This document shows positions 1-6,719 of a stretch of DNA of 14,773 nt, one piece after another; the stretch's first letter is position 1, and every line of letters begins with the position of its first letter. A model generated the notes under the pieces. The model saw only the letters and a list, made by a program, of their open reading frames with translations. It was not told where the DNA came from and searched no databases. The stretch covers positions 1-14,773 of the forward strand of contig JAISKS010000026.1 of assembly GCA_031260825.1 (NCBI GenBank), written 5' to 3'. The position numbers and the translations under genes were made by a program. Source of the DNA: Bifidobacteriaceae bacterium (GTDB lineage: Bacteria; Actinomycetota; Actinomycetes; Actinomycetales; Bifidobacteriaceae).

Positions 1-41
1 AAAAATGAAAGGGATTCAAGACACTAAACTGGTCTTGAACC

Positions 42-57
42 ATATATATATATATAT
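42..57. repeat. AT dinucleotide run
   Basis: An alternating AT tract of about eight units, followed by gcatat. It lies in the non-coding stretch beyond the end of pheT. It is a simple-sequence tract with no function that can be read from it. Confidence 0.8.
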
Positions 58-80
58 GCATATTTTTACAGAGGTTTTGG

Positions 81-170
81 TGTAGTTTATTTGCCGAGAC
101 CGCGATTTGGGGCACTTTATTTGTCGAGACCCACATTTGGCCCAGTTTATTTGTCGAGACCCACTTTTGG
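81..170. repeat. Three 30-bp tandem repeats downstream of pheT
   Basis: Three head-to-tail 30-bp units at 81-110, 111-140 and 141-170 share the core tttatttgtcgagaccca and end in tttgg; the first unit differs slightly (ttgccgagaccgcg). Read on the minus strand as protein, the units give a repeating SRQIN peptide. That 64-codon frame has no ribosome site and is best explained by the repeat period being a multiple of three. The last unit is also half of an inverted repeat with 203-226. Confidence 0.85.
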
Positions 171-226
171 TTCCCTTTTTGACCCTAAAAACACCCAAAA
201 ACGGAACCAAAAATGGGTCTCGCCAA
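151..226 (-). repeat. Inverted repeat after pheT (possible transcript-end hairpin)
   Basis: Positions 151-174 and 203-226 are reverse complements at 22 of 24 bases, with a 28-nt loop. The hairpin starts about 22 nt after the pheT stop codon on the minus strand, so it could end or protect the pheS-pheT transcript. There is no clear T-run after the stem, so it is not a textbook intrinsic terminator. The left arm is the last 30-bp tandem unit, so the structure may only be an inverted copy of that repeat. Confidence 0.6.
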
Positions 227-248
227 AAATCTAGCTAAATATTAATAA

Positions 249-3119
249 TTACGCGTCGCGGAATTTTGCTTTTAATTCAGTTTCGATTTTCTTAATACAA
301 ATGCTACGAATCGCACGCAACTCATCTGGAGAAAGAGTACCGTCTGATTTTCTAAAAGTAAAACTCATAGCGACGGATTTTATTTGATCACCAATCGCAT
401 TTATATACGATTTCAAACTACTATTTTCCGAATCTTCAGGCTGATAAATATCAATCAATTTCACATCTTCAATCATCGGATGAGCAGTTTTTGCTGCTTT
501 CAAAACATCGCCAATCACCTTATCCGCAGGCATCACGAAAGCTAAATCTTCACTAGCTGCAGGGTAGGTTGGCAAAGGTTTGAACTGATAAACTTTCTGA
601 GATGTAGCAGTAGAAATTAGTTTGTCGAAATTAATTTCAAAGCCTGCAGAATGTTTTGGAAGACCATAAGCTTTCTGAATCGCTGGTGTAAATTCGCCAA
701 CATAACCAATCAACGCTCCCCCAACTTGCACGCTTGCAGAGCGACCAGGATGCAAAATTGCGAATTGATTTTTTGATGTAACATTTGCGAATTTAACTTC
801 TAAAAATAATGATTTTGCAAGAGTTTCCAAACTTTCCATCGCCGATACAAATGGCATATTACCAGTCGTAAAAATCGCTGCTGCAGAATTTGGCTGATTA
901 GGAACATCAGCATCCTGATCCTCATTCATCGTTTCTTTGCTATAGAAAAATCGCGCAGAATTTGGTAAGAAAACTTTACCAGTTTCGAAAATATTGAACT
1001 CAGAATTTTTGCGATTAATATTAAGTTCCGCAACTTCCAAAAGTGTCGAAAGCAAATAAGTTCGTAAATATTTTTTTTGAGCATTTAGCGGATTGGCAAT
1101 ATTCACGCGCGCGGTTTGATTTACATCATCCATATTCGTATTTTTCTTCCAGAAATTTGCAGGAAATTGATCCGCAAAAGTTAGCTCGCGAAATTCATTT
1201 TCCGCAACAAACGGATACGTAATAACCTCAGTTAAACCGCTACCTGCAAGCGTTTGTTTCGCCTTATCAGTAAGCTTTTCAGAGCGAGAATAATTCGTAC
1301 CATTTGTTGCAGATGGATAAGTTAGTGGGATTTTATCGTAACCATAAATGCGCGCAACTTCCTCAATCAAATACTGCTGATTATCTAAGTTTTCCGCGAG
1401 ATCTGGACGCCATGTTGGAAGGGTAACATCGACCGATTTATCAGTAGCAGTACCTTTTACAACGCATCCAATTTCACGTAAAATTTCGATTTGTGTATCG
1501 GTAGGAATTTCAGTTCCTAAATATTCTGTAACTCTTTTAAAATTATATGCTACAGTTTGAGCGCTTAGATTTTCAGAAAAATCATCGGAACGATACCAAT
1601 AAAATCCAGCCTCAGAGCCACCGCCAAATTCGCAAATCATTTCAGTAGCCATTTGCGATGCAGCGAGTGGGAGCAATGGATCCGTACCGCGTTCATATCT
1701 GAAGGCTGCGGCAGAATGGATTTTGTGAAGATGCGAAGTTCGTGCAACGGAGATTTTGTCGAAATACGCTGCTTCCAAAATTATGTCAGTTGTAGCGTCA
1801 TTAATTTCGCCTTGAGCGCCGCCCATAACGCCTGCGATTCCTTGAATTCTAGAAGCCGATTTGCCATTAGGAGAATCCGTGATTAGCAAATCTTCATCAG
1901 ACAAAATGTGATTTGCGTCGTCTAAAGTAGTGATGTTTTCGCCAGTATTTGCGCGTCGAACAACGATTGGTGCCTCGAGATTTGCGGCGTCATATGCGTG
2001 AAGTGGCTGTCCCAAATCTAACATTACATAGTTCGTAATATCCACCGCAAGCGAGATCGAACGCATGCCCATTCCCTCTAATCTGTCAACGATAAATTGC
2101 GGAGTTGCAGCATTCGGATTCACATTTTTTATAGTACGTGTTACAAAATTTGTGCAACCCAAATTCCCATTTATTGGACGCTGATCATCAACTTGAACCT
2201 CAAACGAATCGCCTGATTTATTAATATTTTGTTCAAGATTTGGAGTGAGTTTTTCAAGAGCTGCTTGATTATATTTTGCGAAATTATCAATAAATTTAGA
2301 TTTTGTAGAATGCATATATTCGCGACCAAGACCTCGATAATTGAAGCAATATCCGCGATCTGGAGTAATATTAATTTCAAGAGTTTCGCCGTCAAGACCT
2401 AATATGGAAAGTACATTATCGCCAGGTTGTAACTGCGAAAAAGTGTTATTTGATTTTGTGTCATTTGAATTTGGGTCTTTTGGATTTGCATTTGTGTCAT
2501 TTGATTTTGCGTTTGCTTTTGTGTCATTTGAGTTTGCGTTTGCTTTTGCGTCATTTGAGTTTGGTTCAAATACTATAATTCCATGGTCAACCGGCGTGAT
2601 TCCTAAGTTCTTTAATTGCTGATCGCTAAGCCCTAATTCAGCTCCCGACGCGATCATTCCATCCGAAATATGACCGTAAGTTTTGCGCGCCGCAATTTTG
2701 AATGGCTCGCCCGAATCGGTTGGAAGCTCGGCGCCAGGAAGCGTTACGGCAACCAAATCATTTACTTTAAAATTATGCGCACCGCAAATAATTCCTCTAC
2801 CAATTAAATCAGTTTCAGGATTACTAATTTTCGAAGTAATTTCAGAAGAAACTTCTCCGCCTTTTTCGATATCTTTGAGTGTGACATTATGCTCATTTCC
2901 AACATCAACCACGCACCAATTAATCGTCTTTCCATTCGACTGTTCCTCAGGAATTTGCTGTAAAACTCGCCCAATAACGATCGGACCTTTCAGCCCACTT
3001 GAATGAATTTCTTCCTCCTCGAGACCAACTTTTACAAAGTCAGCAGCAAGGTTTTCAGCTGAAATTTTCGGGTCAATTTCTACATGCTCAGCGAGCCAAT
3101 CTACGATTACATTAGGCAT
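249..3119 (-). CDS. pheT: Phenylalanine--tRNA ligase beta subunit
   Basis: This is the beta subunit of the cytosolic (alpha-beta)2 enzyme that charges tRNA-Phe. The 956 residues show the expected order. An N-terminal B1 region and a tRNA-binding OB fold run to about 180 (GPIVIGRV, ICGAHNF, ARKTYGHISDGM). The B3/B4 editing core follows (ITPDRGYC at 251-258, DITNYVMLDLGQPLHAYD near 360-377, GVMGG at 430-434, AFRYERGTDP near 472-481). B5 has PTWRPDL and LIEEVARIYGYDKIP (near 568-598), and an FDX-ACB anticodon-binding domain covers about 850-956. The ATG is supported by AGGAGA five bases upstream. The protein is longer than the usual 800-870 residues because of two inserts, about 80-107 and a repetitive Asn-rich one at about 186-231. 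The actinobacterial-style N-terminus supports the lineage. It follows pheS after a 129-bp gap. Confidence 0.97.
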   Translation of the reverse strand: MPNVIVDWLAEHVEIDPKISAENLAADFVKVGLEEEEIHSSGLKGPIVIGRVLQQIPEEQSNGKTINWCVVDVGNEHNVTLKDIEKGGEVSSEITSKISNPETDLIGRGIICGAHNFKVNDLVAVTLPGAELPTDSGEPFKIAARKTYGHISDGMIASGAELGLSDQQLKNLGITPVDHGIIVFEPNSNDAKANANSNDTKANAKSNDTNANPKDPNSNDTKSNNTFSQLQPGDNVLSILGLDGETLEINITPDRGYCFNYRGLGREYMHSTKSKFIDNFAKYNQAALEKLTPNLEQNINKSGDSFEVQVDDQRPINGNLGCTNFVTRTIKNVNPNAATPQFIVDRLEGMGMRSISLAVDITNYVMLDLGQPLHAYDAANLEAPIVVRRANTGENITTLDDANHILSDEDLLITDSPNGKSASRIQGIAGVMGGAQGEINDATTDIILEAAYFDKISVARTSHLHKIHSAAAFRYERGTDPLLPLAASQMATEMICEFGGGSEAGFYWYRSDDFSENLSAQTVAYNFKRVTEYLGTEIPTDTQIEILREIGCVVKGTATDKSVDVTLPTWRPDLAENLDNQQYLIEEVARIYGYDKIPLTYPSATNGTNYSRSEKLTDKAKQTLAGSGLTEVITYPFVAENEFRELTFADQFPANFWKKNTNMDDVNQTARVNIANPLNAQKKYLRTYLLSTLLEVAELNINRKNSEFNIFETGKVFLPNSARFFYSKETMNEDQDADVPNQPNSAAAIFTTGNMPFVSAMESLETLAKSLFLEVKFANVTSKNQFAILHPGRSASVQVGGALIGYVGEFTPAIQKAYGLPKHSAGFEINFDKLISTATSQKVYQFKPLPTYPAASEDLAFVMPADKVIGDVLKAAKTAHPMIEDVKLIDIYQPEDSENSSLKSYINAIGDQIKSVAMSFTFRKSDGTLSPDELRAIRSICIKKIETELKAKFRDA
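2444..2565. repeat. In-frame tandem repeat inside pheT
   Basis: The 10-mer tgtcatttga, or a one-base variant, starts at 2444, 2459, 2495, 2522 and 2549. The spacings are 15, 36, 27 and 27 bp, all multiples of three. The tract encodes PheT residues about 186-225, rich in Asn, Asp, Lys and Ala with repeated SNDTKANA-like units. It sits between the OB-fold tRNA-binding region and the start of the B3/B4 core, a likely surface linker. Confidence 0.9.
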
Positions 3120-3248
3120 TGTTTTCTCCTAAATTTAGTTTGATATTAGAGGGATATTTTGTTTTGGATATGGTTCTGTTTGCGGGGTTTTTTGTTTCAA
3201 ATATGGTACGGTTTAGAAGATTTTTTGAGGCGGAAGTTATTTTTTTCA

Positions 3249-4379
3249 TTAAAGAACTCCTAGCCCAAGTTGATTACTAAAGCGCACATCGCCTTCGACA
3301 ATATCATGCATATCATTTATATTATGTCGCAAAATCAGCGTGCGTTCAATGCCCACGCCAAACGCAAAACCGCGATATTCTTTAGGGTCGACGCCACAAT
3401 TTGTTAGCACATTTTCATTAACCATTCCGCAGCCGCCCCATTCGATCCAGCCAGCGCCGCCTTTTTTATTCGGGTACCAAACATCGAGTTCAGCGCTAGG
3501 TTCAGTGAACGGAAAATAGCTTGGGCGAAGTCTAGTTTTCGCATCTTCGCCAAACATTGCTTTTGCGAAAAGCTCCAAAACACCCTTTAAATCTGCCATC
3601 GTAAGATCTTTATCAATCGCAAGTCCTTCGCATTGATGAAAAACTGGAGTGTGAGTTGCGTCAAGTTCATCGGTGCGATAAACTTTTCCTGGCACTGCGA
3701 TGTATAACGGCACACCGTGAGTTTTTAAAGCGCGCGCCTGAACTGGTGAGGTATGAGTGCGCATTACGAGTTTTTCGTTTACGTCGGTTTGGTTTTCGTC
3801 TATTTTTTGGTCGGGTATTTTTTGATCGGTAGGGTTTGTACCAGATGATTTTTCGATGTAAAAAGTATCTTGCATTTGCCTTGCGGGATGATCTTTTCCG
3901 AAATTTAATTTATCGAAATTAAACTCAGTTGCCTCAACCTCAGGGCCATCGCCAATCGTCCAACCGACATTTCGAAAGAAGGTTTGTATTTCATTTATAA
4001 TCCCATTTATCGGATGAACAGCGCCATCAAAATCAATTGGCGTAACATTATATTTTTGTTTCAAAAACTCGACAGGAGTTGTCATATCTTCAAACTCAGT
4101 TGCATATTGTAGCGCTTCTTCATTGATTTTTACAGCTTCAGTAGCAGCATCAAAAAGTTCATTAATCGCTGCTCTCGCTGCTCCAAGAACTTTTCCAGCC
4201 TTAGGTTTTTCTTCAACAGAAAGACCTCCGATAGCTTTTGATGACATAACTAATACAGAATTATCGCCAAAATATTTTGTTTTAAGTTTAGCTAAATCAT
4301 CAGCAGTTACAGCAGATTCGAAGTCACTTTTTGCAAGTTTAGGTAGATTTTCAATTTCATTATAATCGATATTTGACAT
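3249..4379 (-). CDS. pheS: Phenylalanine--tRNA ligase alpha subunit
   Basis: This is the catalytic subunit of the PheRS heterotetramer: it activates phenylalanine with ATP and transfers it to tRNA-Phe. The 376 residues begin with an N-terminal region typical of class II PheS (GGLSVEEKPKAGKVLGAARAAI, about 51-72). The catalytic core follows: NFDKLNFGKDHPARQMQDTFY (154-174), RTHTSPVQAR (207-216), motif 2 with VYRTDELDATHTPVFHQCEGL (233-253), WGGCGMVNENVL (314-325) and motif 3 FGVGIERTLILRHN (340-353). An insert of about 25 polar residues (177-203, with TDQKIPDQKIDENQTD) separates DTFYIE from the RTHTSPVQ block, where relatives have only a short link. No Shine-Dalgarno site precedes the ATG; an extended -10 lies 6 nt upstream, so the mRNA is probably leaderless. 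Confidence 0.97.
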   Translation of the reverse strand: MSNIDYNEIENLPKLAKSDFESAVTADDLAKLKTKYFGDNSVLVMSSKAIGGLSVEEKPKAGKVLGAARAAINELFDAATEAVKINEEALQYATEFEDMTTPVEFLKQKYNVTPIDFDGAVHPINGIINEIQTFFRNVGWTIGDGPEVEATEFNFDKLNFGKDHPARQMQDTFYIEKSSGTNPTDQKIPDQKIDENQTDVNEKLVMRTHTSPVQARALKTHGVPLYIAVPGKVYRTDELDATHTPVFHQCEGLAIDKDLTMADLKGVLELFAKAMFGEDAKTRLRPSYFPFTEPSAELDVWYPNKKGGAGWIEWGGCGMVNENVLTNCGVDPKEYRGFAFGVGIERTLILRHNINDMHDIVEGDVRFSNQLGLGVL

Positions 4380-4385
4380 AGTAAG

Positions 4386-4394
4386 ATTATAACA
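4386..4394 (-). promoter_or_regulatory. Extended -10 promoter of pheS (leaderless)
   Basis: On the minus strand TGTTATAAT is followed by exactly 6 nt and then the pheS ATG at 4379. That spacing puts the transcription start on or next to the A of the start codon. No convincing -35 hexamer is visible 16-18 bp upstream, which is common for extended -10 promoters. There is no ribosome-binding site, consistent with a leaderless message. Confidence 0.6.
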
Positions 4395-4451
4395 TATTAT
4401 GGAGCTATTTTATTATTCTGTTGAATCGTTTCGTGAATATTTAGTGAGATT

Positions 4452-5582
4452 TCACTTATTAATAAAATCAAAAAAATTTGATTGGGAGATAACTTGAAAT
4501 GATGAATCAGGATAAGACTTAATCCAGTCAGTTGGTACTTTTGTTTTTGCTGCTTTTTCATCAGAGTATTTTATTTCGTATGCAAATAAATTACCGTCCC
4601 TTTCTTCAATTAAGTCAATTTCTTTCTTTTCATAAGATCTCCAAAAATATTGATTTGCATATAATCTTTTATATTCGCGAGTTTTCATTCTCTCAACAAT
4701 TACATAATTTTCCCAGAGTTCACCGATATCATTTCTGATTTCAATAGAATTAAAATTATTAATTAATGCGTTTCTAATACCTAAATCATAAAAAAAATAT
4801 CTTGGCTTTTTAGATATTTGCTTTCTATGATTATTATTGTAACCATTCATTCTGAAAATAATATATGATTTTTCTAAAAGATCAAGATATCTATCTACAG
4901 TATTTTTACTAATGCCCAGATTGGTTGCTAATTCATTTATAGATACTTCTTTCCCAATTTGATATGAAAGCAAAATAAGTAATTTCATAATTATCTGCGA
5001 TCCTTTAACTTCTTGGAATGTTAATATATCCTTTAATAACAAATTATTAACAAGATCTTTTAAGTACTCTTTTTTTTCTACTTCACTACCAGCAAGATAA
5101 CAGTCAGGATAGGACCCATAAATAAGTACACTATTTTTAATTTCATTAAATTGTATTTCCTGATTTTGAATTAGTTCATTTATAGAAAATGGATACAAAA
5201 ATCTAGTTGTAGATCTCCCGACCAATGGCTCTCTAACTTGATTGTTTAATTCAAATGATGAAGACCCAGTAGCGATGACAGAAATTTCAGGCATATGATC
5301 ATTTATTAATTTTAATGATACTCCAATATTTTTAACTTCTTGAGCTTCATCAATAAATACAATATCATATTTTTCAATTACATTTTTTATTTTTGATAAA
5401 TTATTATCTGAAAATAATTCACTTGTATTATAATCAGATCCATCAAATTTAATATATTTCTTATTAGTATTTTTGAGATATTCTGTAATTAAATATGTTT
5501 TCCCTACTCGCCTTGGTCCCATAAGAAGAAATGTTTTTCCCGGTTTCACAAATTTGCTAATTTCTAATATTCTTTGTATCAT
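4452..5582 (-). CDS. AAA ATPase with DUF4143-type C-terminal domain
   Basis: This belongs to the family of single-gene ATPases (AAA_14 plus DUF4143) found scattered in bacteria and archaea; the cellular role of most members is unknown. Residues are counted from the ATG at 5582 (376 aa). Walker A is GPRRVGKT (22-29), Walker B IVFIDEA (74-80) and a sensor-like ATGSSSFEL follows near 104-112. A winged-helix-like segment (SINELATNLGISKNTVDRYLDLLEK) lies at about 214-238. The C-terminus has EID (321-323) and EIK (336-338), the spacing of a PD-(D/E)XK nuclease-like fold. A longer TTG-started frame from 5618 exists, but it would cover the promoter, so the ATG is preferred. The gene is clearly more AT-rich than pheS, pheT and valS and alone uses a TGA stop, which suggests horizontal acquisition. 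Confidence 0.88.
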   Translation of the reverse strand: MIQRILEISKFVKPGKTFLLMGPRRVGKTYLITEYLKNTNKKYIKFDGSDYNTSELFSDNNLSKIKNVIEKYDIVFIDEAQEVKNIGVSLKLINDHMPEISVIATGSSSFELNNQVREPLVGRSTTRFLYPFSINELIQNQEIQFNEIKNSVLIYGSYPDCYLAGSEVEKKEYLKDLVNNLLLKDILTFQEVKGSQIIMKLLILLSYQIGKEVSINELATNLGISKNTVDRYLDLLEKSYIIFRMNGYNNNHRKQISKKPRYFFYDLGIRNALINNFNSIEIRNDIGELWENYVIVERMKTREYKRLYANQYFWRSYEKKEIDLIEERDGNLFAYEIKYSDEKAAKTKVPTDWIKSYPDSSFQVISQSNFFDFINK

Positions 5583-5588
5583 AATGAA

Positions 5589-5618
5589 ATTATACCATAA
5601 CTGACTAAATTCTGCCAA
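5589..5618 (-). promoter_or_regulatory. Leaderless promoter of the ATPase gene
   Basis: On the minus strand a -35 TTGGCA (5613-5618), an 18-bp spacer ending in TGG, and a -10 TATAAT (5589-5594) form a strong extended promoter. Six bases separate the -10 from the ATG at 5582, which predicts transcription starting on the start codon. The -35 lies inside the proximal 28-bp repeat. Confidence 0.75.
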
Positions 5619-5660
5619 ATTCTGTCAGTTGACTGACTAAATTCTGCCAAATTCTGTCAG
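5601..5660. repeat. Two identical 28-bp repeats at the ATPase promoter
   Basis: Positions 5601-5628 and 5633-5660 are identical 28-mers separated by ttga. Each begins ctgac and ends gtcag (an inverted pair), and each contains attctg twice. The proximal copy carries the -35 hexamer, so the pair could serve as an operator for repression of the ATPase gene. They could also be a simple 32-bp tandem duplication. Confidence 0.9.
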
Positions 5661-5663
5661 CCA

Positions 5664-5755
5664 AAAATTTTCACCCAATCTCCAGAGAACTAAAATCGAA
5701 CTTATAGGATTATATTCTCATTAAATCCAGTGTGTAAGGCAAAATTTTCACCCAA
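5664..5755. repeat. 15-bp direct repeat in the spacer
   Basis: The 15-mer aaaattttcacccaa occurs exactly at 5664-5678 and 5741-5755. The stretch between the ATPase promoter and the next repeat block holds no reading frame or RNA gene that I can support. Confidence 0.7.
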
Positions 5756-5771
5756 CCACTACCTCAAGGAT

Positions 5772-5821
5772 AGCGAACCGCCACCGAATCACTACCAAGC
5801 CATTACCGAACCGCTACTGAG
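5772..5821. repeat. 11-bp repeat tract leading into palindromic element copy 1
   Basis: Four 11-bp units lie head to tail: agcgaaccgcc, accgaatcact, accaagccatt and accgaaccgct, then actgag. The last unit is the left arm of the palindromic element that follows, so the arm sequence itself appears to have been iterated. Confidence 0.65.
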
Positions 5822-5904
5822 TTTTGAAAAAAAGCGAGATCCGTGCGAAAACACTGGGGTACAGCGCGATAAATCGACAAGCTGTGAATCTCAATAGCGG
5901 TTCG
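5803..5904. repeat. Palindromic element, copy 1
   Basis: First of three copies of an about 106-bp element. The left arm ttaccgaaccgctactgag pairs with ctcaatagcggttcg at the right end. The centre holds the shared core tgcgaaaacactgg followed by tacagcgcgataaatcg. The stretch after the left arm (5822-5843) differs from the other two copies, and the last bases (ctc instead of gtaa) are lost. It lies about 30 bp after the rsmE stop codon, so on the minus strand it would form a large hairpin at the end of that operon. Confidence 0.85.
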
Positions 5905-5934
5905 CTCATACGACCCTTGCAATATGAACAAAAA

Positions 5935-6705
5935 TTAAAAACCAATTATCTCAGCAAGTTTAGAAATAGCGACGACCCCCGCTGTTCGTGAGCGATAAAT
6001 TGCATCGCCAAGAGTTACAAAATAATATTTCGAATTTGAGTTAGCTGCGGATTTTTTTAGAAGGTCAATATCTCGCGGTGATAGTCCGCCTTCCGGTCCG
6101 ATTGAAATATAGAAATGAGTAGCATCGCTAAATAAATTTTCACTGCGCAAAACATTTGCTAACTCAGCAAAATTGTAGAATTTTTCCGTTTCAGATATGT
6201 CACAAATAATGACCACTGAACCGTCAGCAAGAGATGTAGATCCGTCAAAAAAAGTACCGATATTTACACTATTGCAGCGACGGCATTGTTCAACAGAAGC
6301 ATTGGACCAGCCTTGCCATTTGGTTCTGAGTTTGTTTTGGGCGTCGGCGCCAGAGGATTTTTTTATTGCGAATTCACTTTGCCATGGGATGATTTCACTC
6401 ACGCCGGATTCTATGCACATCTCGACGACCTGTTGATCGCGACCGTCTTTTATTAGAGATTGAATTAATGTGATTGGCAATTGGTTGGGTCCGGGTTGGC
6501 AGTCCGTAACTGTAAAAGAATCTGACCCGACTAGCTCAGCTGTGTAGCGGATTCCATTGCCATTTGCGATGTAAACCGAGTCGGTGGATTTCATTCGAAG
6601 CGCGCTGAAAATATGTTTTTTGTTATAGTCAGATAATTTATAAGTGTTTGAAATTTGTAAATCTGTACCGGATAATTCAGATTCAAAAAATAATGGTAAC
6701 GTCAT
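5935..6705 (-). CDS. rsmE: 16S rRNA (uracil1498-N3)-methyltransferase
   Basis: RsmE is a SPOUT-class enzyme that uses S-adenosylmethionine to methylate N3 of U1498 in 16S rRNA of the small subunit. The 256 residues fit the family: an N-terminal PUA-like RNA-binding region (about 1-75), a central block with QSLIKDGRDQQVVEMCIESGVSEIIPW (82-108), and the C-terminal trefoil-knot motifs IGPEGGLS (202-209) and LGDAIYRSRTAGVVAI (232-247). The second knot motif is usually closer to LGxRILRxETA, so it is somewhat divergent. No Shine-Dalgarno site is visible, and the start lies 14 nt after the dnaJ stop, so translation is probably coupled. It is the last gene of the chorismate mutase-dnaJ-rsmE operon. 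Confidence 0.93.
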   Translation of the reverse strand: MTLPLFFESELSGTDLQISNTYKLSDYNKKHIFSALRMKSTDSVYIANGNGIRYTAELVGSDSFTVTDCQPGPNQLPITLIQSLIKDGRDQQVVEMCIESGVSEIIPWQSEFAIKKSSGADAQNKLRTKWQGWSNASVEQCRRCNSVNIGTFFDGSTSLADGSVVIICDISETEKFYNFAELANVLRSENLFSDATHFYISIGPEGGLSPRDIDLLKKSAANSNSKYYFVTLGDAIYRSRTAGVVAISKLAEIIGF

Positions 6706-6719
6706 TTATAATCAAAATT

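Noticed and set aside
81..170. Possible CRISPR array
   Set aside because: The 30-bp units are directly adjacent, with no unique spacers, and no cas genes are nearby.
16..210. 64-codon minus-strand frame with repeated SRQIN peptides
   Set aside because: The peptide repeat is produced by the 30-bp DNA repeats; there is no ribosome-binding site and the ends are AT-rich low-complexity sequence.
2341..2622. Plus-strand Phe-rich repetitive frame
   Set aside because: It is the reverse of the Asn-rich repeat in pheT; the repeat period of three keeps all frames open.
4380..4451. T-box leader in front of pheS
   Set aside because: The gap is too short and the predicted transcript starts at the ATG, so there is no leader RNA to fold.
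5583..5618. Upstream TTG start that would lengthen the ATPase by 12 residues
   Set aside because: It would begin within the -35 element of a well-formed promoter, has no Shine-Dalgarno site, and the family N-terminus fits the ATG at 5582.
5803..5904. Intrinsic terminator of rsmE within element copy 1
   Set aside because: A hairpin is likely, but copies 2 and 3 are not placed at gene ends, so termination is not a sufficient explanation of the element.
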